The position numbers were made by a program, and so were the translations under genes. Below, piece after piece: positions 8,962-18,347 of a stretch of DNA of 64,000 nt (its first letter is position 1; the number at the start of each line of letters is the position of its first letter). The stretch covers positions 248,001 through 312,000 of the forward strand of contig CANLBJ010000003.1 of the NCBI GenBank assembly GCA_947488905.1, in the 5' to 3' direction. Source of the stretch: Ulvibacter algarum (GTDB taxonomy: Bacteria > Bacteroidota > Bacteroidia > Flavobacteriales > Flavobacteriaceae). The notes beneath the pieces are model-generated. The model saw only the letters and a program-made list of their open reading frames with translations, was not told the origin of the DNA and made no database searches.

Positions 8962-9981
8962 CGTAAAGGAAAACTCACTCCCTATACCTAATTGACTTTC
9001 TACATATATTTTTTCGCCATGGGCATCAATAATATGTTTTACAATAGAAAGCCCCAAACCACTACCACCTACTTTACGAGAGCCACTTTTGTCTACTCTA
9101 AAAAAGCGCTCAAAAATACGTGTAAGCTTTGATTTTTCTAGACCAATACCATTATCTGTAATCCTGACGATCACTTTATTTTTAATAAGCTGTTCTATTC
9201 TCACCTCTGTAGTACCTTCTCTTTTGCCGTATTTGATAGAGTTATCTATCAAGTTTGTAAGTACTTGTTGTATACGCTCTTTATCTGCGTTTACAAAAAC
9301 CGCAGATTTGTAATTTTTATCAAAAATAAGAGATATGTTTTTTTTAGCAGCTTTCATTTCTAGCAGATCAAAAACGTTATTAACGAGCTCTACTATATTT
9401 ACAGATTCTTTTTCTAGAACAAGACCACCTGCTTCAAGTTTAGAAATCATATCTAGATCTTTTACTATATAAGTAAGGCGCTCTACTCCTTTATTTGCTC
9501 TTTCTAGATATTTATCACGAACATTTTTATCCTCTACTGCTCCATCAAGCAATGTTTCTATATAACCTTGTACTGTAAATAAAGGGGTTTTTAACTCATG
9601 AGAGACATTACCTAAAAATTCTTTTCTATAAGACTCTCTAATTTTTAAGGTTTCAATCTCTAGTTTTTTGTGTTGTGCAAAACGCCCCATTTGCTTGGTG
9701 AGCGTCTCCATATCTGTTGTTATCTGAGCTCTACCAAAACTGGCTGCATCTAGAATAGACATTTCTTTTTGCATTTTATTTATCTTTTTATAGATAAACC
9801 TTTCAACCCTATTTTGTATAAACAAAAAAGAGCATACAAAAGTAACAAGTGCAAATACCGCTAGATAGCCGTAAATTTTTGTTTCTGAAATGTACAAAAA
9901 AACACCCATTGCGAGTGTTAAAGATAAAGTGATATACAGAGAAGTTACTCCTGCAAACTTGTAGGTCTTTTTTAATTTCAT
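8944..9981 (-). CDS. PhoR-type sensor histidine kinase
   Basis: A 345-aa membrane kinase. Two N-terminal transmembrane segments (about residues 10-29 and 36-54) are followed by a short linker without an obvious PAS domain. The H-box is VSHELKTPLFTVQGY, then come the N-box (LTNLIDNSIKYG), G1 (ITDNGIGL), F (IFERFFRVD) and G2 (GGSGLGLSIVKHI). The small periplasmic loop suggests membrane or partner sensing rather than a large ligand domain. It lies 6 nt after the response regulator gene and pairs with it. Its 3' end overlaps the convergent glycosyltransferase by 18 nt. Confidence 0.9.
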   Translation of the reverse strand: MKLKKTYKFAGVTSLYITLSLTLAMGVFLYISETKIYGYLAVFALVTFVCSFLFIQNRVERFIYKKINKMQKEMSILDAASFGRAQITTDMETLTKQMGRFAQHKKLEIETLKIRESYRKEFLGNVSHELKTPLFTVQGYIETLLDGAVEDKNVRDKYLERANKGVERLTYIVKDLDMISKLEAGGLVLEKESVNIVELVNNVFDLLEMKAAKKNISLIFDKNYKSAVFVNADKERIQQVLTNLIDNSIKYGKREGTTEVRIEQLIKNKVIVRITDNGIGLEKSKLTRIFERFFRVDKSGSRKVGGSGLGLSIVKHIIDAHGEKIYVESQLGIGSEFSFTLENAK

Positions 9982-9987
9982 ATTATT

Positions 9988-10671
9988 TTAAATCACAATC
10001 TTATACCCTACACCTTTTACAGTTTTAAAGCGATCATCACCTATTTTTTCTCGAAGTTTTCTAATATGGACATCTATAGTTCTTCCTCCTACAACGACAT
10101 CATTTCCCCAAACGGTATCTAGGATGACTTCTCTTTTAAAAACCTTACCAGGTTTTGAAGCTAATAATGATAATAATTCAAATTCTTTACGAGGTAATAT
10201 TAATTCTTTTTTACCCACTAAGACTTTATACTCTTCTCTATTAATAACAATATCACCTATTTTTAAGATGGCATCAACTGCTTTTGGCGTTTTAAATCTG
10301 CGAAGCAAAGCTTTTACTTTACTCAGTAAGACCTTAGGCTTTATTGGCTTTGTAATATAGTCATCTGCACCTGCGTCAAAGCCTGCTACTTGAGAATAAT
10401 CTTCACCTCTTGCCGTTAGAAAAGTAATAACAGTTTCAGATAATTCTGGGATCTTTCTTATTTTCTCACAAGCTTCTATCCCATCCATTTCTGGCATCAT
10501 CACATCTAGTATTATAAGATGAGGTTTGTGTTTTTGAGCTTTCTCTACACCAATAAGTCCGTTTTCTGCGGTAAAAACCTGATAGCCTTCTGCTGTTAAA
10601 TTATACCCTACAATCTCTAGGATATCTGGCTCATCATCTACAAGTAAAATTTTAATGTCTTTTTTGTTCAT
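9988..10671 (-). CDS. OmpR/PhoB-family response regulator
   Basis: A 227-aa regulator. The receiver domain (residues 1-120) has the acidic pair VDDEPDI, the phospho-acceptor Asp in LIILDVMMPEMDG and the switch Lys in DYITKPIKPK. A winged-helix DNA-binding domain follows (about 135-227, ending in VGGRTIDVHIRKLREKIG...GVGYKIVI). It is the first gene of the two-gene operon with the PhoR-type kinase. The target regulon is unknown; phosphate control would be a guess because no pst genes are nearby. Confidence 0.92.
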   Translation of the reverse strand: MNKKDIKILLVDDEPDILEIVGYNLTAEGYQVFTAENGLIGVEKAQKHKPHLIILDVMMPEMDGIEACEKIRKIPELSETVITFLTARGEDYSQVAGFDAGADDYITKPIKPKVLLSKVKALLRRFKTPKAVDAILKIGDIVINREEYKVLVGKKELILPRKEFELLSLLASKPGKVFKREVILDTVWGNDVVVGGRTIDVHIRKLREKIGDDRFKTVKGVGYKIVI

Positions 10672-10846
10672 TATTTGTGGGCGTAAATAGCGATAAAGAT
10701 ACTCATTTTATAAAAGCTGTAAATATCTTTTACTTTTCTTAACCTTTAGTTAATATTGAATGCTTCTAAGGTTAACTCTTGATTAATTTTTTTATAAACA
10801 AATGATAAATAGATTTGTAAGCAATAAAATAAGTTTGAATATTTAG

Positions 10847-10854
10847 TATTTTTG
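10847..10854 (+). promoter_or_regulatory. Putative -7 promoter box for the secreted LTD/DUF5689 protein
   Basis: TATTTTTG fits TAnnTTTG and lies 22 nt before the ATG at 10877. The rest of the 205-nt gap is AT-rich without other recognised features. Confidence 0.5.
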
Positions 10855-10876
10855 CGGCAAACTAAAATCAATTAAA

Positions 10877-12607
10877 ATGAAAAAAATTACTTTACTCTTT
10901 ACTTTATTAGTAGCAGGCGCAATGTTTGCTCAAACAAACACAGCGGTTAAAAACTCTAACGGTGTGGCTATTGTAATAAATGAAATTGACGCAGATCAAA
11001 CCGGAACAGATGAAATGGAATTTATAGAGCTATACTCTGATGGAGCAAGCGCTAGTCTTGACGGTCTTGTTGTTGTACTTTTTAACGGTAGTGATGACGC
11101 CTCTTATAATGCGATTGATTTAACTGGTTTTTCTACAGACGCTAACGGTTATTTTTTAATTGGTGGTGATGCCGTTCCTGGTGTTGACATTGCACTTGGT
11201 GCAGATAACGTGATCCAAAATGGTGCAGATGCAGTAGGTATATATGTTGGTAACGCAGTAGATTACCCAACAGACACTCCAGCTACAGAAACAAGCTTAC
11301 AACAAGCATTAGTTTACGGAACAAGTGATGATGATGATGTTGAACTTCTTGCCGCATTAGGAGAAACAATTCAATATGACGAAAACATTAACGGAAACAA
11401 AGACACAGAGTCTATACAGAGAGCAGCAGACGGAACTTACTGTGTAGGAGCACCAACGCCTAGAGCAACAAACATAGACTGCAATGCTACTTGCCCATTA
11501 TCTGTATTTGTGGTGAGTGTAGATTGTGACGCAGTAACAGACGGTGTTGATACATACACAACCACTTTAAGTTTTACAGGTGGTGGTACAGCAGCATACA
11601 CAATTACAGCTACAGAAGGAACAATCTCTGGTGATAATCCATCTACAGTAGCAGACGGATCTATCATCATTAGCGGAGTTAATGAGGGTGTAGATTTTGA
11701 CTACAGTGTTACAGGTGGTAACTGTGATATCACAAACACAATTAATGCTCAAGACTGTGAGCCAGCTACTGTTGTAAATAACATAGCAGAATTAAGAGCA
11801 GGTGTTGTAGGTAATGTATACACATTATCAGGAGAGGCAATTGTAACTTTCCAACAAACATTTAGAAACCAAAAATTTATTGAAGACGCTACTGCTGCAA
11901 TCTTAATTGATGATGTAAACGGTAACATAACTTCTATCTACTCAATAGGTGATGGTGTTACAGGAATCACTGGATTCTTAGGTGACTTTAATGGTATGGC
12001 ACAGTTTTCTGTTATAGAAGATGCAGGAGCAGCATCATCTACAGGTAACACGGTAGCACCTCAAACAGTAACTGTGGCACAGCTAAACGCAAACCCTAAC
12101 GACTATGAGTCTGAACTTGTACAATTAGACATATTTAATATTGACACAAATGGTGACACAGAATGGTCTTCTGGTATCGAATACCTAATGATAGAAAACG
12201 GATCTGGAGACCAATACACTTTTAGAACTACATTTTTTGATGCAGACTACATTGGCGAGCCATTTATGCAAGAAGTATTTATTACAGGTCTTATTACAGA
12301 GAGAGACAATGGCAGCTATTTTATCACTGCTCGTTCTTTAGATGATTTTACAACAACTGCTGGTGTTGCAGAAAACAACATTGAAGGCTTTACAGTAACA
12401 CCTAACCCAGCAAAAACTCAAGTAACTTTTAGTACAGTTGCTTCTGAAATTTTAAACGTTGCTATTTATGACGTAACAGGAAAACAAGTGATGAACATTG
12501 CAAATGCACAAGGCACTGTAAATGTATCAAACCTTACTACTGGTATCTACATTGTAAGAGCTACAGAAAACGGACAGACTTCTATCGCAAAACTTGTGAT
12601 TGAATAA
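10877..12607 (+). CDS. Secreted multidomain protein with lamin-tail-like domain and T9SS sorting signal
   Basis: A 576-aa exported protein. The signal peptide is about residues 1-19 (ending AGAMFAQ). Residues about 30-175 (INEIDADQTGTDEMEFIELY onward) look like a lamin-tail domain, often found in extracellular nucleases and adhesins. A middle Cys-containing beta-rich segment follows. A DUF5689/OB-like domain (about 300-490) comes next. A type A T9SS C-terminal domain (about 500-576) contains VTPNPAKTQVTF and TTGIYIVRATENGQ. No nuclease catalytic domain is visible, so adhesion or a structural surface role is more likely than enzymatic activity. A terminator follows directly. Confidence 0.8.
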   Translation: MKKITLLFTLLVAGAMFAQTNTAVKNSNGVAIVINEIDADQTGTDEMEFIELYSDGASASLDGLVVVLFNGSDDASYNAIDLTGFSTDANGYFLIGGDAVPGVDIALGADNVIQNGADAVGIYVGNAVDYPTDTPATETSLQQALVYGTSDDDDVELLAALGETIQYDENINGNKDTESIQRAADGTYCVGAPTPRATNIDCNATCPLSVFVVSVDCDAVTDGVDTYTTTLSFTGGGTAAYTITATEGTISGDNPSTVADGSIIISGVNEGVDFDYSVTGGNCDITNTINAQDCEPATVVNNIAELRAGVVGNVYTLSGEAIVTFQQTFRNQKFIEDATAAILIDDVNGNITSIYSIGDGVTGITGFLGDFNGMAQFSVIEDAGAASSTGNTVAPQTVTVAQLNANPNDYESELVQLDIFNIDTNGDTEWSSGIEYLMIENGSGDQYTFRTTFFDADYIGEPFMQEVFITGLITERDNGSYFITARSLDDFTTTAGVAENNIEGFTVTPNPAKTQVTFSTVASEILNVAIYDVTGKQVMNIANAQGTVNVSNLTTGIYIVRATENGQTSIAKLVIE

Positions 12608-12629
12608 TCCTTTTTATATTACAATTCTA

Positions 12630-12658
12630 AAGCCTCTACTCTAGTAGAGGCTTTTTTT
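12630..12658 (+). terminator. Terminator after the T9SS-secreted protein
   Basis: AGCCTCTACT pairs with AGTAGAGGCT around a CT loop, followed by seven T. It lies about 23 nt after the stop at 12607. Confidence 0.88.
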
Positions 12659-12687
12659 ATGCTTATTTTTGTCAAGTACTTATCACT

Positions 12688-13668
12688 ATGACTCCATCAA
12701 TTTCGTCCATATTTTCAATTAAGAATAAAACTGATTTTAGCTCGGTGGCACTTCAGATCTTTAAGTATCAATACAATTATTGTAAACCCTACAAACAGTA
12801 TTGCGATCTTCTTAAAGTTGATGTTTCTGCAATAGATACCATAGAAAAAATACCATTTCTACCTATCACATTTTTCAAACAAAAGGAGATTATTTCAAGC
12901 GATAAAGTTTCCGAAGTAATATTTACAAGTAGCGGCACTACTGGCACTGTTACTAGTAAACATTTTGTTACAGACACAGCTATCTATGAAGAGAGTTTTA
13001 AAAAAGGCTTCTCACACTTCTACGGAAATGTGCAAGATTTTACCATACTAGCTTTATTGCCTTCCTACCTTGAACGTGAAGGATCATCTCTTGTGTATAT
13101 GGTAGACAGCCTCATTAAAGACAGCAACACTAATGACAGCGGCTTTTACCTAAACAACCTAGATGCTCTTATTGAAAAACTAGTCACGTTAGAGTCTAAA
13201 GGAAAAAAAATACTGTTAATTGGGGTTTCTTATGCTTTACTTGACTTGATTGAAAAAAGAAAATTTCAGCTAAAAAACACCATCGTGATGGAAACCGGCG
13301 GAATGAAAGGTCGTAGAAAAGAACTTATAAAACCTGCCTTACATGCCATATTAAAAGAAGGATTTGGCATCACAAATATCCATAGCGAATACGGGATGAC
13401 AGAGTTACTCTCACAAGCTTACAGCAAAGAAGATGGTGTCTTTTCTTGCCCACCCTGGATGAAAATTTTAACAAGAGATACAGAAGACCCACTCACCTTA
13501 ATAAAAAACAAGACCGGCGGTATCAATGTAATAGATCTTGCAAATATATATTCTTGCTCGTTTATCGCTACACAAGACCTTGGCAATGTGAAAAATGATG
13601 GTAACTTTACTATAATGGGCAGGTTTGATGACAGCGACATACGAGGCTGTAACTTAATGGTTTTATAA
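12688..13668 (+). CDS. LuxE-like acyl-protein synthetase/acyltransferase
   Basis: A 326-aa protein resembling LuxE, which activates a carboxylate as acyl-AMP and passes it to a Cys. The motif IFTSSGTTGTVTSKH (about residues 78-92) is the adenylate-forming phosphate loop, and IHSEYGMTELLSQAY is the matching downstream motif. No other lux genes are present, so this is not bioluminescence; the acyl group and acceptor are unknown. It is separated by 2 nt from a transglutaminase-like membrane protein gene, and a DUF350-like gene follows, so the three probably form one operon. Confidence 0.78.
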   Translation: MTPSISSIFSIKNKTDFSSVALQIFKYQYNYCKPYKQYCDLLKVDVSAIDTIEKIPFLPITFFKQKEIISSDKVSEVIFTSSGTTGTVTSKHFVTDTAIYEESFKKGFSHFYGNVQDFTILALLPSYLEREGSSLVYMVDSLIKDSNTNDSGFYLNNLDALIEKLVTLESKGKKILLIGVSYALLDLIEKRKFQLKNTIVMETGGMKGRRKELIKPALHAILKEGFGITNIHSEYGMTELLSQAYSKEDGVFSCPPWMKILTRDTEDPLTLIKNKTGGINVIDLANIYSCSFIATQDLGNVKNDGNFTIMGRFDDSDIRGCNLMVL

Positions 13669-13670
13669 AG

Positions 13671-14696
13671 GTGACAGAGATAAAAAAAAATACCGGAGGT
13701 TGCTTCTTTACATTGGTAGGATTTTTTCTGACCATTGGTCTTTTTATATTTTTGAGAGTCGTTTTTTCATTACCAGAAACAATTGCGTTAATTGGCGCCA
13801 TTATAGCTGCAGGTGTTTTAACATCAAAATGGCTAGGTACTCCATCTGGCAAATCATTGATTCAAATTGCTGTGTTTATTGTAATTGGCATTACTGTCTT
13901 TAGAGTAGGCGTTTCTTTTTTAACTTCATTATCATCAAACCCAGATCATCAATTTATACCAGAAGAAGGCGTTTCTCAAACAATGAAGTTTATAGACACA
14001 GACTCTGTACTTGTTTATGAAAGTAGTAGAGCATGGAAAGACAATAATGGGAGCAGCTACAGTGCAGAACTTGCAGTGAGAGATAAAGATTTTAAAACTC
14101 TCTATAGGCACATTGACAATTACCCATACACAGACATCCCCAATTTTTGGGGGAAACTATATAAGTATATTGACAGAACAGATAGCCCATCTTTAGATCT
14201 TGTTGTAAAAGAATTTGCTAGAATAGGTAAAGAAAAAGGACTCAACCAAATGCAATTTGCAGATATGGTGGTTACGTGTATTCAAGACATTCCCTATTCT
14301 TTAGTTTTTCAAGAAGCTTGTATGCCAGCCTCTAACTATGAAGACAGTATTAAACAAGTACTTTTAGATTGTCCTGAGTGCTGTATAGGCAATGTTGCAT
14401 ATGGTATTCAAAATCCAGTTTCTTTTTTGCAAAATCTAAAAGGAGATTGCGATACCCGCACCATTTTAATTTATAGTATATTAAAACATTTTGACTATGA
14501 TGTTGCCATATTAAACAGCGATTTTTATCGTCACTCTATCATAGGTATAAACATACCAGCAAAAGGATCTCACAAAATATATCAAGGTAAAAAATACAAG
14601 GTTTGGGAGACAACCTCTAAGTATTTTGAGGCAGGAGAATTACCTTATTCTTTTAACAACCTAACTCACTGGAACGTAGTTTTAACAAGCAAATAG
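13671..14696 (+). CDS. Membrane-anchored transglutaminase-like protein
   Basis: A 341-aa protein starting at a GTG two bases after the LuxE-like stop. Three hydrophobic segments occupy about residues 10-90. A soluble domain follows whose C-terminal part has a transglutaminase/papain-like arrangement: Cys in LKGDCDTRTILIY, His in SDFYRHSIIGINI and an acidic residue in KYKVWETTSKY. Such domains act as cysteine peptidases, amidases or amide-forming enzymes. A further Cys cluster (LLDCPECCIG) is unusual and could bind metal. The exact family is not recognised. The neighbours suggest an acyl- or amide-transfer process at the membrane, which is inference. Confidence 0.6.
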   Translation: MTEIKKNTGGCFFTLVGFFLTIGLFIFLRVVFSLPETIALIGAIIAAGVLTSKWLGTPSGKSLIQIAVFIVIGITVFRVGVSFLTSLSSNPDHQFIPEEGVSQTMKFIDTDSVLVYESSRAWKDNNGSSYSAELAVRDKDFKTLYRHIDNYPYTDIPNFWGKLYKYIDRTDSPSLDLVVKEFARIGKEKGLNQMQFADMVVTCIQDIPYSLVFQEACMPASNYEDSIKQVLLDCPECCIGNVAYGIQNPVSFLQNLKGDCDTRTILIYSILKHFDYDVAILNSDFYRHSIIGINIPAKGSHKIYQGKKYKVWETTSKYFEAGELPYSFNNLTHWNVVLTSK

Positions 14697-14736
14697 AAAA
14701 AATATAAAATAAATAAAGACTTAAACTAATAACATT

Positions 14737-15252
14737 ATGAACACATCCCTTTTTTTCTTAGCATTATTTGAAATAATTCTTTCTATTATTGTGACGGTCA
14801 CCGTCGTGTATGTATCATACGGCATTCTTAAAAGACTCTTCTTTAAAAACCAAGAAGTGGAAGGAAACAATATGGCTTTTACCATCTTTATGTCTGGTAT
14901 TATTATATCTCTCGGGCTTATACTTAGCGAGATTTTACCATCTATAACAAATGTGGTGCGTTTGTCTGTGAATCAACAAGAAAACATAGACTTCATTACA
15001 GTGGCTAAATACTCTAGCCTCTATCTTGTAATTGGGTTTGTGACCGCTCTATTTATTAACGCTTCTGTTTTTATCTTATTCAGCTTTTTAACTAAAGGAG
15101 TAAATGAGTTTAAAGAAATTCAAAAAAACAATGTAGCTGTTTCTATTATGGTAGTGTCACTTTTATTAAGTATTACACTTATAGCAAAAGACAGCATTGC
15201 ATTACTTATTAGCTCACTAGTGCCATATCCAGAAGTTGCTAATTTCTTATAG
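14737..15252 (+). CDS. DUF350-like integral membrane protein
   Basis: A 171-aa protein with four or five hydrophobic helices. The middle segment NNMAFTIFMSGIIISLGLIL matches the repeated 'N-x-A-x-A-I-F-x-A-G' style of DUF350 proteins, and a related helix recurs near residue 130 (NNVAVSIMVVSLLLS). DUF350 function is not settled; relatives occur near ATP-grasp amidoligases and transglutaminase-like genes. It lies 40 nt after the transglutaminase-like gene and is the last gene before a strong bidirectional terminator. Confidence 0.55.
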   Translation: MNTSLFFLALFEIILSIIVTVTVVYVSYGILKRLFFKNQEVEGNNMAFTIFMSGIIISLGLILSEILPSITNVVRLSVNQQENIDFITVAKYSSLYLVIGFVTALFINASVFILFSFLTKGVNEFKEIQKNNVAVSIMVVSLLLSITLIAKDSIALLISSLVPYPEVANFL

Positions 15253-15388
15253 AAAACTTTAACATATAAACACTAAAATAATAACAAGACAACTGTAAGT
15301 TATTAAACTATCGCCCGACTTAAAATATGATTAATGACGACATTGCTTCTTGCAATGATTTTTCATAATTGGTTGGTTAGTTAGTATG

Positions 15389-15427
15389 AAAAACCCTCAC
15401 ATTTCAGTTTTGAAATGGAGGGTTTTT
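15389..15427. terminator. Bidirectional terminator between the DUF350-like gene and tyrS
   Basis: AAAAACCCTC and ATTTCA pair with TGAAAT and GAGGGTTTTT around a GTTT loop. Both flanks are A/T runs, so it can serve the rightward DUF350-like operon and the leftward tyrS. It lies in a 202-nt gap in which I see nothing else. Confidence 0.9.
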
Positions 15428-15454
15428 CTTTGTGTTTTATTTAAGCTAAGAAGC

Positions 15455-16747
15455 TTATACTATAGAGATAATAAAGTAATTTTTCTTACCACGTTGCAGT
15501 AATACAAAACGATCATTTAACAGATCTCCTTCTGAAATACTGAAACCTTCTTGCACCTTCTCTTTATTAACAGATATGCTATTCTCTTTTAACGCACGTC
15601 TTGCTTCACCATTTGACTTTAAGAAACCTGTTTGCTCTGCAAGTGCACCAATAATATCAAGACCATCAGAAATTTGTTTTCTTGAAACTTCTGCTTGTGG
15701 CACACCTTCAAAAATATCTAAAAATGTATCTGCATCAATTTTCTTTAAATCATCTGAGGTAGATTTTCCAAATAATATTTCAGAAGCAGAAACAGCTGTA
15801 TTATAAGCTTCTTCGCTATGAACCGTTGTGGTTACCTCTTGTGCTAATCTTTTTTGTAAAGCTCTTTGATGAGGCGCTTCTTTATGAGCAGCTACAAGTG
15901 CATCAATCGTCTCTTTATCTAAAAAGGTGAAAATCTTGATATACTTCTCTGCATCATCGTCACTCGTGTTTAACCAGTACTGATAAAATTTATATGGTGA
16001 TGTTCTCTTAGCATCTAACCATACATTACCACCTTCACTTTTACCAAATTTACTACCATCACTCTTAGTAATCAAAGGACACGTAAGTGCATATCCTTTA
16101 CCACCACCTATTCTTCTAATCATTTCTGTACCCGTGGTGATGTTTCCCCACTGGTCACTACCACCCATTTGAAGCGTGATATTTTGATTTTTAAAAAGGT
16201 GTAAAAAATCATACCCTTGTACTAATTGGTATGTAAACTCTGTAAAAGACAAACCATCTGCATTCTCACCAGAAAACCTGCTTTTCACACTGTCTTTTGC
16301 CATCATGTAGTTTACAGTAATATGCTTACCCACATCACGTATAAAATCTAAAAAGCTAAACTCCTTCATCCAGTCATAATTATTAACTAGCAACGCTTCA
16401 TTTTCTGCCCCAGATGTAAAATCTAAAAACTGACTTAACTGTGCGCGAACACAAGCTTGATTATGACGTAAGGTTTTTTCATCTAAAAAATTACGCTCAT
16501 TAGATTTTCCAGAAGGATCACCTATCATCCCCGTTGCACCACCCACAAGAGCCACCGGTCTATGACCTGACCTCTGAAAGAAAGAAAGCAACATAATAGG
16601 CACCAAATTACCTATGTGTAAAGAATCTGCCGTAGGATCAAAGCCTACATATGCAGACCTCATCTGCTCTAAAAGGTGCGTTTCTGTATCTGGCATCACA
16701 TCGTGTACCATCCCTCGCCATTGTAATTCTTCAACAAAGTTTTTCAT
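15455..16747 (-). CDS. tyrS: Tyrosyl-tRNA synthetase
   Basis: It charges tRNA-Tyr. At 430 aa it matches bacterial TyrRS. The class I HIGH motif is HIGNL (within [14 protein letters not shown], about residue 42). The tyrosine-binding QGYDF and [10 protein letters not shown] segments are intact. The KMSKS equivalent is [11 protein letters not shown]-terminal S4 RNA-binding domain (about residues 360-430) includes [12 protein letters not shown]. It is transcribed alone, with a -7 box 20 nt upstream. Confidence 0.96.
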   Translation of the reverse strand: MKNFVEELQWRGMVHDVMPDTETHLLEQMRSAYVGFDPTADSLHIGNLVPIMLLSFFQRSGHRPVALVGGATGMIGDPSGKSNERNFLDEKTLRHNQACVRAQLSQFLDFTSGAENEALLVNNYDWMKEFSFLDFIRDVGKHITVNYMMAKDSVKSRFSGENADGLSFTEFTYQLVQGYDFLHLFKNQNITLQMGGSDQWGNITTGTEMIRRIGGGKGYALTCPLITKSDGSKFGKSEGGNVWLDAKRTSPYKFYQYWLNTSDDDAEKYIKIFTFLDKETIDALVAAHKEAPHQRALQKRLAQEVTTTVHSEEAYNTAVSASEILFGKSTSDDLKKIDADTFLDIFEGVPQAEVSRKQISDGLDIIGALAEQTGFLKSNGEARRALKENSISVNKEKVQEGFSISEGDLLNDRFVLLQRGKKNYFIISIV

Positions 16748-16766
16748 TCTGAAATTTTAATTTGTA

Positions 16767-16774
16767 CAAAGATA
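16767..16774 (-). promoter_or_regulatory. Putative -7 promoter box for tyrS
   Basis: TATCTTTG on the minus strand fits TAnnTTTG. It lies 19 nt before the tyrS ATG at 16747. The 80-nt gap also holds the divergent promoter of the epimerase gene. Confidence 0.5.
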
Positions 16775-16815
16775 ATAGGAAGCTAAAGAACACAAAAGAG
16801 TATTGGTAAAAAGAG

Positions 16816-16823
16816 TATTTTTG
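16816..16823 (+). promoter_or_regulatory. Putative -7 promoter box only 4 nt before an ATG (leaderless candidate)
   Basis: TATTTTTG fits TAnnTTTG, and only four bases (CACT) separate it from the ATG at 16828. Because initiation in Bacteroidota occurs a few bases after this box, the mRNA would start at or next to the start codon. Confidence 0.5.
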
Positions 16824-16827
16824 CACT

Positions 16828-17829
16828 ATGATTCTAGTAACTGGCGGTACAGGGCTTGTAGGCTCTCATCTTTTATATTTTCTTCTGAAGGAAAACAAAA
16901 CGGTACGTGCCATAAAGAGAAGCACGAGCAATCTCGAGCCTGCAAAAAGTGTCTTTACGTCTTATGAAGCTACTCCCCTTTTCAATAAAATTGATTGGGT
17001 CACAGCAGATATTATGGACGTCCCCACACTAGAAGATGCCTTTATAGACGTCACTCACGTATACCATTGCGCAGCATTTGTTAGTTTTGCTACTGCAGAT
17101 TATCACCAGCTTTTAAAAATAAATATTGAGGGTACTGCAAATGTGGTCAACCTGTGTATTGCAAATAACATAAAAAAACTATGTCATGTGAGCTCTGTGG
17201 CAGCGCTAGGAGAATCTCTAAATGGCAACCCTATTTCTGAAGAAACTCACTGGAATCCTGAAGCAAATAATAACGGGTATGCCATCTCAAAATTTGGTGG
17301 TGAGATGGAAGTATGGCGAGGTTCGCAAGAAGGCCTTGAAGTTATTATTGTGCAGCCAAGTGTGATTATAGGCGAAGGACACTGGAATAGTGCCTCTGGC
17401 AAATTATTTACCACCATAAAAAAAGGAATACCAAAATACCCTACAGGCAGTACTGGTTTTGTAGATGTACAAGATGTTGCTCAATCATTAAACCTTTTGA
17501 TGGATAGTGAGATTATTAATGAGTCTTTTGTGCTTTCTGCAAACAACTTAAGTTATCAAAAAATAATAACCCAAATAGCCACAAACATTGGCATTAAACC
17601 ACCTAAGGGCGCAGTTCAAACTTGGCAATTATCATTGCTTTCATTTTTTCAGAAAGTAGCCGGTGTCTTTACAAGAAAGAGCCCAAGTTTAAATAAAGAG
17701 AGCATTAATTCGTTGCAGAAAATTTCAGAATACAACGGTGACAAGATCACTAAAACGACCTCATTTACTTACAATAAAATAGACGAGACAATTAATAGAG
17801 TTAGCACCTCATTTAAAAAACAACATTAA
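16828..17829 (+). CDS. NAD-dependent epimerase/dehydratase (extended SDR)
   Basis: A 333-aa extended short-chain dehydrogenase. The nucleotide-binding motif is VTGGTGLVGSHLL (residues 3-15), and the active-site Y-x3-K is YAISK with an upstream VSSVAALG serine. Substrate is unknown; relatives act on nucleotide sugars, sterols or flavonoid-like carbonyls. Its 3' end overlaps the convergent DUF4296 gene by 4 nt. Initiation is probably leaderless, given the promoter position. Confidence 0.85.
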   Translation: MILVTGGTGLVGSHLLYFLLKENKTVRAIKRSTSNLEPAKSVFTSYEATPLFNKIDWVTADIMDVPTLEDAFIDVTHVYHCAAFVSFATADYHQLLKINIEGTANVVNLCIANNIKKLCHVSSVAALGESLNGNPISEETHWNPEANNNGYAISKFGGEMEVWRGSQEGLEVIIVQPSVIIGEGHWNSASGKLFTTIKKGIPKYPTGSTGFVDVQDVAQSLNLLMDSEIINESFVLSANNLSYQKIITQIATNIGIKPPKGAVQTWQLSLLSFFQKVAGVFTRKSPSLNKESINSLQKISEYNGDKITKTTSFTYNKIDETINRVSTSFKKQH

Positions 17830-18347
17830 ATATCGTCTTTTTCTGCAGCATTAACCGCAGGTATTAAAGAAGGAACAACTTTATCTTCTACTGCATTTAA
17901 AAATGGTTTTGCAATGTTTAGAGAATCTTCTAATCTATCCATTTCAAAAACACGCAAACTATCTTTTCTTATAGAATCTTGAACACGGCGACGCTCATCA
18001 TATTGTGCTTTTAGAGAATCTGCACCCACTTTTATTTTTTCTAGTTTTACTTTCACCTTTTCAAACATTGCAGTATAACCGTCTATATCTGTAGAGTAGA
18101 ACGCATGGCTTTGAGCAAACTGAACACTATCTATTGTAAACTTCTTGTACAACATTGAGTCTAACTTATACCCTTTTTCACGAATGATACGAATATCTTT
18201 AGAACGAGTAGCATTGCTTAGATAAACTTCTGCAAGCACATCTACCATCTTACTTTCTGGAATTAGGTTATCTGGCTTTTCTGGGTACTTTACATCTTGA
18301 CAACCTAATGCCATGATGAGTATCGCTAAAAAGTAAAAAACCTTCAT
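17826..18347 (-). CDS. DUF4296 lipoprotein
   Basis: A 173-aa lipoprotein. The signal peptide ends in a lipobox (MALGC, Cys about residue 16) for outer- or inner-membrane anchoring. The body, with VDVLAEVYLSNA and FYSTDIDGYTAMFEKV, matches the DUF4296 family known almost only in Bacteroidota. Its function is unknown. It starts one base inside the dihydroorotase stop (TAATG) and is the last gene of the leftward glycosyltransferase-pyrC-DUF4296 operon. Confidence 0.85.
   Translation of the reverse strand: MKVFYFLAILIMALGCQDVKYPEKPDNLIPESKMVDVLAEVYLSNATRSKDIRIIREKGYKLDSMLYKKFTIDSVQFAQSHAFYSTDIDGYTAMFEKVKVKLEKIKVGADSLKAQYDERRRVQDSIRKDSLRVFEMDRLEDSLNIAKPFLNAVEDKVVPSLIPAVNAAEKDDI

Noticed and set aside
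9988-10671. Assignment of the response regulator as PhoB controlling phosphate uptake
   Set aside because: The fold fits PhoB/OmpR, but no phosphate transport genes or Pho-box-like repeats are visible here.
12688-13668. Bioluminescence (lux) locus
   Set aside because: Only a LuxE-like gene is present; no luciferase or reductase genes of a lux operon are nearby.
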